Shown piece after piece: positions 58,701-64,000 of a stretch of 64,000 nucleotides of DNA. The stretch is from Anisus vortex (taxonomy: Eukaryota; Mollusca; Gastropoda; Planorbidae), in NCBI GenBank assembly GCA_949126835.1, contig OX421502.1:39560563-39624562 (forward strand). Direction: 5' to 3'. Below the pieces are notes generated by a model, which saw only the letters and a list, made by a program, of their open reading frames with translations, searched no databases and was not told where the DNA came from. How positions within the stretch are numbered: position 1 is the stretch's first letter; every line of letters begins with the position of its first letter. A program made the position numbers and the translations under genes.

Positions 58701-58972
58701 TTAGTCCTCGGGATTTAATCAGTTTTCATTGCGTCCAGTCCATACATTTCACAATATAAATATATTTTTTTTATCATTCAGTATTTCAGAGATATTTTCC
58801 CCATGTAGCTTATATAACTGCCTACAAACAGGATATTTTAATATGGTTTTTTCACTTGTTATTATTAGTTCGGGATGAGGGGTTGGGGTAACACAGCGCT
58901 CGGTTTATTTAAAATTGTCAGTTTGTGCGCATGCGTGCGTGCTCGTGGATACAGATGTCAGCAGTGGGTTTA
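52776..58972. other. No recognised gene; simple repeats
   Basis: Includes poly(C) runs near 53014, 53948, 56343 and 57010, poly(G) near 53842, a CCGCAATATTTA-type triple near 53535-53578, and a GA-rich block at 54485-54585. A minus-strand ORF near 55666-55900 and the GC-richer interval 57120-57420 were inspected and not assigned. Confidence 0.5.
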
Positions 58973-59100
58973 AAACAAACACAACCGTTATTTTAGTGGG
59001 TGGATCGCCATAATAAACAAACACAACCGTTATTTTAGTGGGTGGATCGCCATAATAAACAAACACAACCGTTATTTTAGTGGGTGGATCGCCATAATAA
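58973..59100. repeat. Three tandem copies of a 42-bp unit
   Basis: Unit AAACAAACACAACCGTTATT plus TTAGTGGGTGGATCGCCATAAT, three nearly perfect copies, then (AAAC)n. Unrelated in sequence to the 42-bp array at 2671. Confidence 0.93.
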
Positions 59101-59885
59101 ACAAACAAACAAACAAACAAACATGTGTTTACACAGTTCTAGGTTTCTACACCCTCCAGTTTTGTTCGTTTCACATTCCACTGCAATACTTGCACGAGAA
59201 ATTAAATGTCCTAGTATCTATGATATCTACATTTGTGTAGGTGTGTGTAAATCTAGTCTTAGGACTTTCGTGTGAGCCAAAACGGGGGAGAAGAACCTCG
59301 GGATGTCCCTACACATCCCTCTTGGATGTCTGATGTTACACTGATGTCACGGCGCCATTGTTTGAATAGGTCTTGAGTCCCCTGGTTGATTTAGTAAAAG
59401 ATATCACCACACGAAATGTCCTCGTGGAAGATTCATCCAAGACTTTCCCCCCTCGTGTCGACGACATGTTGATTTATGGACAAATACAACCCAATAAAAA
59501 ACAGCTCTTCGTCCTCAGACGTTGGTATAGCAGTCCCTTTTAATTTATTATTTTATTTATTTTAAATCCATTTTCCCTCAAATTCCCCCGGGACATTTAA
59601 AATCGTTGACCAACAGTTTTTTCAAGCAGACGAGAAGGATTGATTTTTATATCTTTCTTCATAATGTCACGTTGCTACTATTTTCCCAGCCAGCTTTAGG
59701 CGAGATCAGCTACAACGACCTTCGGGGAAAGCTTTTGGAAGTTATAAAGAGAATTTTTCCCCCTTCTAAAATAAAAAAAATAAATCTCGAAATTCTGAGG
59801 GTAATTCGGGGTTACCAATGAAATTTATGAGAATCGAGACTTTTTAAAACGACTCAAGGATGTTTATCGAGACAAGATGGCGGTT
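59101..59885. other. No recognised gene
   Basis: No domains or element ends recognised. Confidence 0.5.
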
Positions 59886-60215
59886 GAGATTTTAACAAGA
59901 AAGAGAGACAACGAGAATGAGAGAGAAGAGAAAAGAGAGAAAGAGAACAAGACAAATAGCGAAAGAGAGAGAGAAAAGAATGAGAGTAAAAGAGAGATGA
60001 AACAAAGAGAAAGTTAGGAGAAATAGTAAGAGAAAAGAATGAGAGTAAAAGATATACATTATAGAGAAAGTTAGGAGAAATAGTAAGAGAAAAGAATGAG
60101 AGTAAAAGATATACATTATAGAGAAAGTTAGGAGAAATAGTAAGAGAAAAGAATGAGAGTAAAAGATATACATTATAGAGAAAGTTAGGAGAAATAGTAA
60201 GAGAAAAATAGAGAT
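59886..60215. repeat. GA-rich tract with 57-bp tandem repeat
   Basis: Purine-rich sequence with about 3.5 copies of a 57-bp unit (GAGAAAGTTAGGAGAAATAG to AAAAGATATACATTATA) at about 60004-60205. Being 19 codons long, the unit keeps a minus frame open. Confidence 0.9.
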
Positions 60216-61490
60216 AATAACAGAATTGGGAAAGTCGGAGAGCAAACGAGTCTCGTAAGTTAAACGTTGTGAGTTATTGATACAATATTGGAAAACATAA
60301 TTTGGAAGATTATCAAACTCCGTGTAAAAGGGCAATTCACAAATTTGTGATTCAAGTTGTAATAGAACACATCAAAAGAAAACCTTTACAGTATAAAAAA
60401 AACAAAAAACTTTTCCCGTGGATTGCAAACGTTCTTTGAAATGTATTGAACCTTTACCGCAAAAAACGAACACTGTTGGTGTCCTTGATAGTCAATTGAA
60501 TTTTTGTTGATTGAACAGACTCTATAAGAACTACTGGAAAACTAACCTATTATACAAAATCTAATTTAAAAGAGAACTAGAAAAAAACAACTGAAGTACT
60601 GAGAAGAACATTTCCATATTGCTCCACTTCTGCTCCCTTCCCCTATGTTACTCCTTTATCTCTCATCTCCCTACTTCCACCCTCTATGGCAAGCTCGTAT
60701 TAAGACTACCCGAGTCCGATGTCGAATACCACGAGAGTTGAGCCGAACATCGATCCATCTCTGTCCATAATCATCATCGGCGGCATGTTTTTGTTGAGGT
60801 GGGGGGAGGGGGCTCGGCGTTCCATTGCCGGATCTCTGCAAATATTTCCAGAATCGGAATGGTTGTGGCCAGTGTCTCGAGTTTTTTGTTGTTTCTTCCG
60901 GAAGTGTTGTTTGCACAACATTCGTACTGCTGGTTAAGCACATCCGGCTTTAAATAGTTTTTTTTTTGTTTTTTTTTGTTGTTTAAAAACTGAATCCAAA
61001 ATTTGCTTGTCCGCAAAGAGCTTCCATTTCCGGTGTTCATTGAAATAACAATAAGATACTGAAATATATATATATATATAATGTTTAAGTCGTAAACTGT
61101 TAGAGGTCATATGTCAAGATGATAAAGGTCACCACCAAACAAGTGCACATAAAAAGTGTAGAGGAAGGGGGAGTAACCAGGACGCCAAAAAGTCAAGGGA
61201 TAAACGAGTAATTTGTCCATATGCGTCCGACTTTGCGACTGACTCCATGAGCTGAACTACAACACGAATGACGCCGTGTGAGTCTTTAGTCTATACACGC
61301 AACTTTAGCAGTCACAGGGTAGCCTGCCAGCACGTTTGAACTGCCCCCAGGAGATCGGGGGTTCAACCTTGTACCAAATTAAAATGGTCGCTAAAGCTCG
61401 ATTAGAAGTCAATTTTTCTAATTACTAGAAGAAGGAACTGCGCGAGAATTTTTTTCTCTCATATTGTCACCAACAAAATAAAAATATCAC
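60216..61490. other. No recognised gene
   Basis: Several overlapping short ORFs at 60671-61040 on both strands share no recognisable domain. (TA)n near 61063. Confidence 0.5.
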
Positions 61491-61697
61491 CCTCTGTCTA
61501 TGCTATATACTATATACTACTATACCCCCTCTGTCTATGCTATAGACTATATACTACTATACCCCCTCTGTCTATGCTATAGACTATATACTACTATACC
61601 CCCTCTGTCTATGATATATACTATATACTACTATACCCCATCTGTCTATGCTATATACTACTATACCCCCTCTGTCTATGATATATACTACTATACT
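61491..61697. repeat. Tandem repeat, variable 28-40 bp unit
   Basis: About six copies of CCCCCTCTGTCTATGCTATA plus one or two TACTATATACTACTAT segments; unit length varies by loss of a 12-bp segment. Confidence 0.88.
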
Positions 61698-63668
61698 CGT
61701 CTCTGATGACACTTTATTCACCACTACATCACCCTTAAATACGCCCTACCACGCCGCCATGTTCCAAGGTCCGCCAGATCCGCGTCAGCGTGAGTACACA
61801 GACACAAGTCTGTGAGAAAAGAGCCGCCTGTAACGCAGGGGTCGCCTGAAGGTCAACATCAGTCAGGGAGCAAGCTAGGTCATCAGTAATAATTGTATGC
61901 CGTAAAATTGGTCGGCTTGTAGGAAATGTTACAACGATAGGGAGGAACAAATATAAACTAACAACAACAGTGTTACCAAACTATTTGGACGGTGAAACTG
62001 TAAGCTAACAGTCTACAGCTTTGACTCGTTTTTTTATATGTAATTAAAGGCTGAGAGCGTTGTCGAGTGTCTTCTTATAAACTTTTAACGGAAAGCAAAA
62101 TGTTACATTGAGACTCTAGGCCAGGTTATTGATTTATTATATAAAAAAAATTAGTTAATTAATGAAAAGAAAATATTTATATTGCCATCACTAACTTTAA
62201 TTATGAAGAAGAAAAACATTTTTTTTCAAATGACCTTTAGGTCACAAAATGTAAATACATTATAAATGTAAGAAGTATTTTAATGTTGTTGTTTTTTAAA
62301 CCTTCATACTCTGAGTCCATTATCCAAATAATTAAATCAAGTTATTTACTTTTTAAATTTGTGTTAAGTTTATTTATTTATGTATGTGTGTGTGTTTGTT
62401 TGTGTGTGCATATAATAGCAAGATAATTGGCTTTCAAAAAGTAAAGGTGAGAAAACGGGGTCGTGAAGAGGGCAAGACACAGGAAGTAGAAGTTGAAGCT
62501 GCAGGAGCGCAGACGATAAGGATGATTAGATCAACGAGCGAGTACTCGTGCGTATCTGTGTGTGTATATATATATATATATGTGTGCGTGTCTGTATCTG
62601 TGTCTGCGTGTGCCAGACACTGCAACGACGTGAGTACTACCCCTTAATAAATTGCCGGGACACCCGTGGCCCGGTGAGAAATTAAATGACCATTAAGGGT
62701 CCACCAGACGATTGATTGCTCGGGCGGGACCGGAAAAAAAGGTAAGAGGGGGTGAGAAAAAAAAAGGATTGATAGTTTTTTGAAAACGAAATCTACACCG
62801 TCAAGTCTAGGCCTTCGGATTTCAGGAAACATTGTGAATGGAACTTGACGTACGGGAAGTAATAGATCTTCTACGTCTGTGTGATTTATTGGGTTTAGTC
62901 TATAGGCACGCGTGCTTCTAACAGGCCCTCGATATAGGGCTCGGTGTTCGAATGACAATGAAAGAGACTCCACTGACGCAGTGACTCCTTGACTGTACAA
63001 TTAGTATTCAGCACAGCGTGTCATGCTTAGTGCTACACAAATGAAACGCTGCTTAAGCACATCATTTGAGATCCATGTGTTAATAATATTTATTTTAAAA
63101 AACAACAACTTGAAAACTCCTTGACTCAAGAAGTCCCCAAATGTAACAATACCGGCCACATGGTCCTCGGCCTTTTGTGTTCTTGATGAGAGCTTCGACA
63201 AGAGGGGTTTTTCGGCTAAGCAGCACCCCACCGCCGTGTCTCGCTTCACTGGATGACAATGTCACCGTAGCGTAAACGGCACGGACTGAGTCACTGCACT
63301 ATAGTGGAGGCATTCGTGTTAATACCCTTGACTGTTAAGTGCTGGAAATGAGCCGCCCCGAGGCCAGCTCGAGAGAATAAACCTATTTATGTATTGACGA
63401 GTGCATCAGCGGTAGAGAAATGAATTATAAATGGGGCACTTTGTGCTTCCCTAATACACGCAAACAGTATATCAACCCCGTTTACAATAGATGAAACCAG
63501 AAAACCGTTGAAAAGCTTAAAGGTCAAAGACCTAACAAATTTATATAGGTCTACTACTTTTTTTTTTCCTTTTCGGTTAATGGTGAAACTACGCCCAATT
63601 TCACACTAATAAGTTTACATTCCGTAACGTTAGTCGACCGAGGAATTCGACCAAGACTTCCCTTCTAG
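61698..63668. other. No recognised gene
   Basis: Contains (TG)n and (TA)n near 62385 and 62567. Minus-strand ORFs at 61735-61950 and 62644-63000 have no recognised domain. Confidence 0.45.
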
Positions 63669-63728
63669 CTGTTATAGTAACGTATAGTTATAGTAACGTA
63701 TAGTTATAGTAACGTATAGTTATAGTAA
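63669..63728. repeat. Tandem repeat, 16-bp unit
   Basis: GTTATAGTAACGTATA repeated almost four times. Confidence 0.9.
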
Positions 63729-63858
63729 ACACCATGGTGTTTAGTAGAATGGCACCAAACAATATAATTTATTTATTCATTTTTATTAAACTATGTTATA
63801 TTAAAAAATATAATAGTATTAAAAAGCAATTTTTTTTAGCTAGGAATATTAATGTAAA

Positions 63859-64000
63859 GTAAAGTACCATTCGGACCAAACTGATCATAGGGCTGGTGAT
63901 GTAGCGTTCACCAGTTTCTGTGGCTACGGCATAATAGGGGATGTGTGACCAGCACAATGCCCGGTCGCCTTTATCCCAACTAATGTCCGAGCTGAGTAGA
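63859..64000 (-). mobile_element. SINE family B, copy 8 (cut by window end)
   Basis: Starts at the 3' end (AAAGTACCATTCGGACCAAA) and continues with the family body to the last base of the window; the tRNA-like head would lie beyond 64000. Confidence 0.85.

Noticed and set aside
60671..61040. Overlapping ORFs on both strands
   Set aside because: No family resemblance; competing frames are equally open, as in non-coding sequence.
62644..63000. 118-codon minus ORF as a possible exon
   Set aside because: No domain recognised and no convincing flanking splice sites.

Overview
The window looks like animal nuclear DNA, most likely from a mollusc and probably a gastropod. The evidence is split exons with GT-AG borders, tRNA-derived SINEs, hAT- and piggyBac-type non-autonomous elements, abundant minisatellites and poly(C)/poly(G) runs, and one 200-base assembly gap (16301-16500). 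The species call is an inference from general knowledge of such repeats and was not tested by a search.

Host gene. Three minus-strand exons (46908-46727, 44079-43950, 12901-12831) join in frame, with phases 1, 0 and 1 at their starts. They encode about 127 residues of consecutive cadherin repeats that resemble the FAT1/FAT2/FAT3 class of giant atypical cadherins. Between the first and last exon the gene has introns of about 2.6 kb and 31 kb. No flanking exon was recognised, so most or all of the 64 kb is probably transcribed intron of this one gene.

Main mobile element. A complete, apparently young LTR retrotransposon (29371-36941) sits in the 31-kb intron, opposite in orientation to the host gene. 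It has 920-bp LTRs that differ at two positions by eye, a 4-bp target duplication (ATAG) and one uninterrupted 1627-codon ORF. Domain order is Gag (SAP-like segment, coiled coil, capsid with a SCAN-like C-terminal part, CCHC knuckle), protease, integrase, reverse transcriptase, RNase H. Its RT is Ty3/gypsy-type but integrase lies before RT, as in Ty1/copia. This is the hallmark of the Gmr1-like group, and the SCAN-like capsid fits the idea that vertebrate SCAN domains came from such Gag proteins.

Other content. 1-12.8 kb: minisatellites with units of 19-20, 42, 39 and 23 bp, a decayed hAT transposase, an hAT MITE of each of two families, and SINEs. 12.9-43.9 kb: the large intron, with SINEs, two copies in the window of a ~480-bp AT-rich repeat (one just outside the intron), palindromic minisatellites, a GATA-type array, a piggyBac-like micro-MITE and the retrotransposon. 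44-64 kb: further SINE and MITE copies, simple repeats and long stretches without recognisable genes. Many long open frames here arise only because a tandem unit is a multiple of three or lacks stops; they are not annotated as genes.
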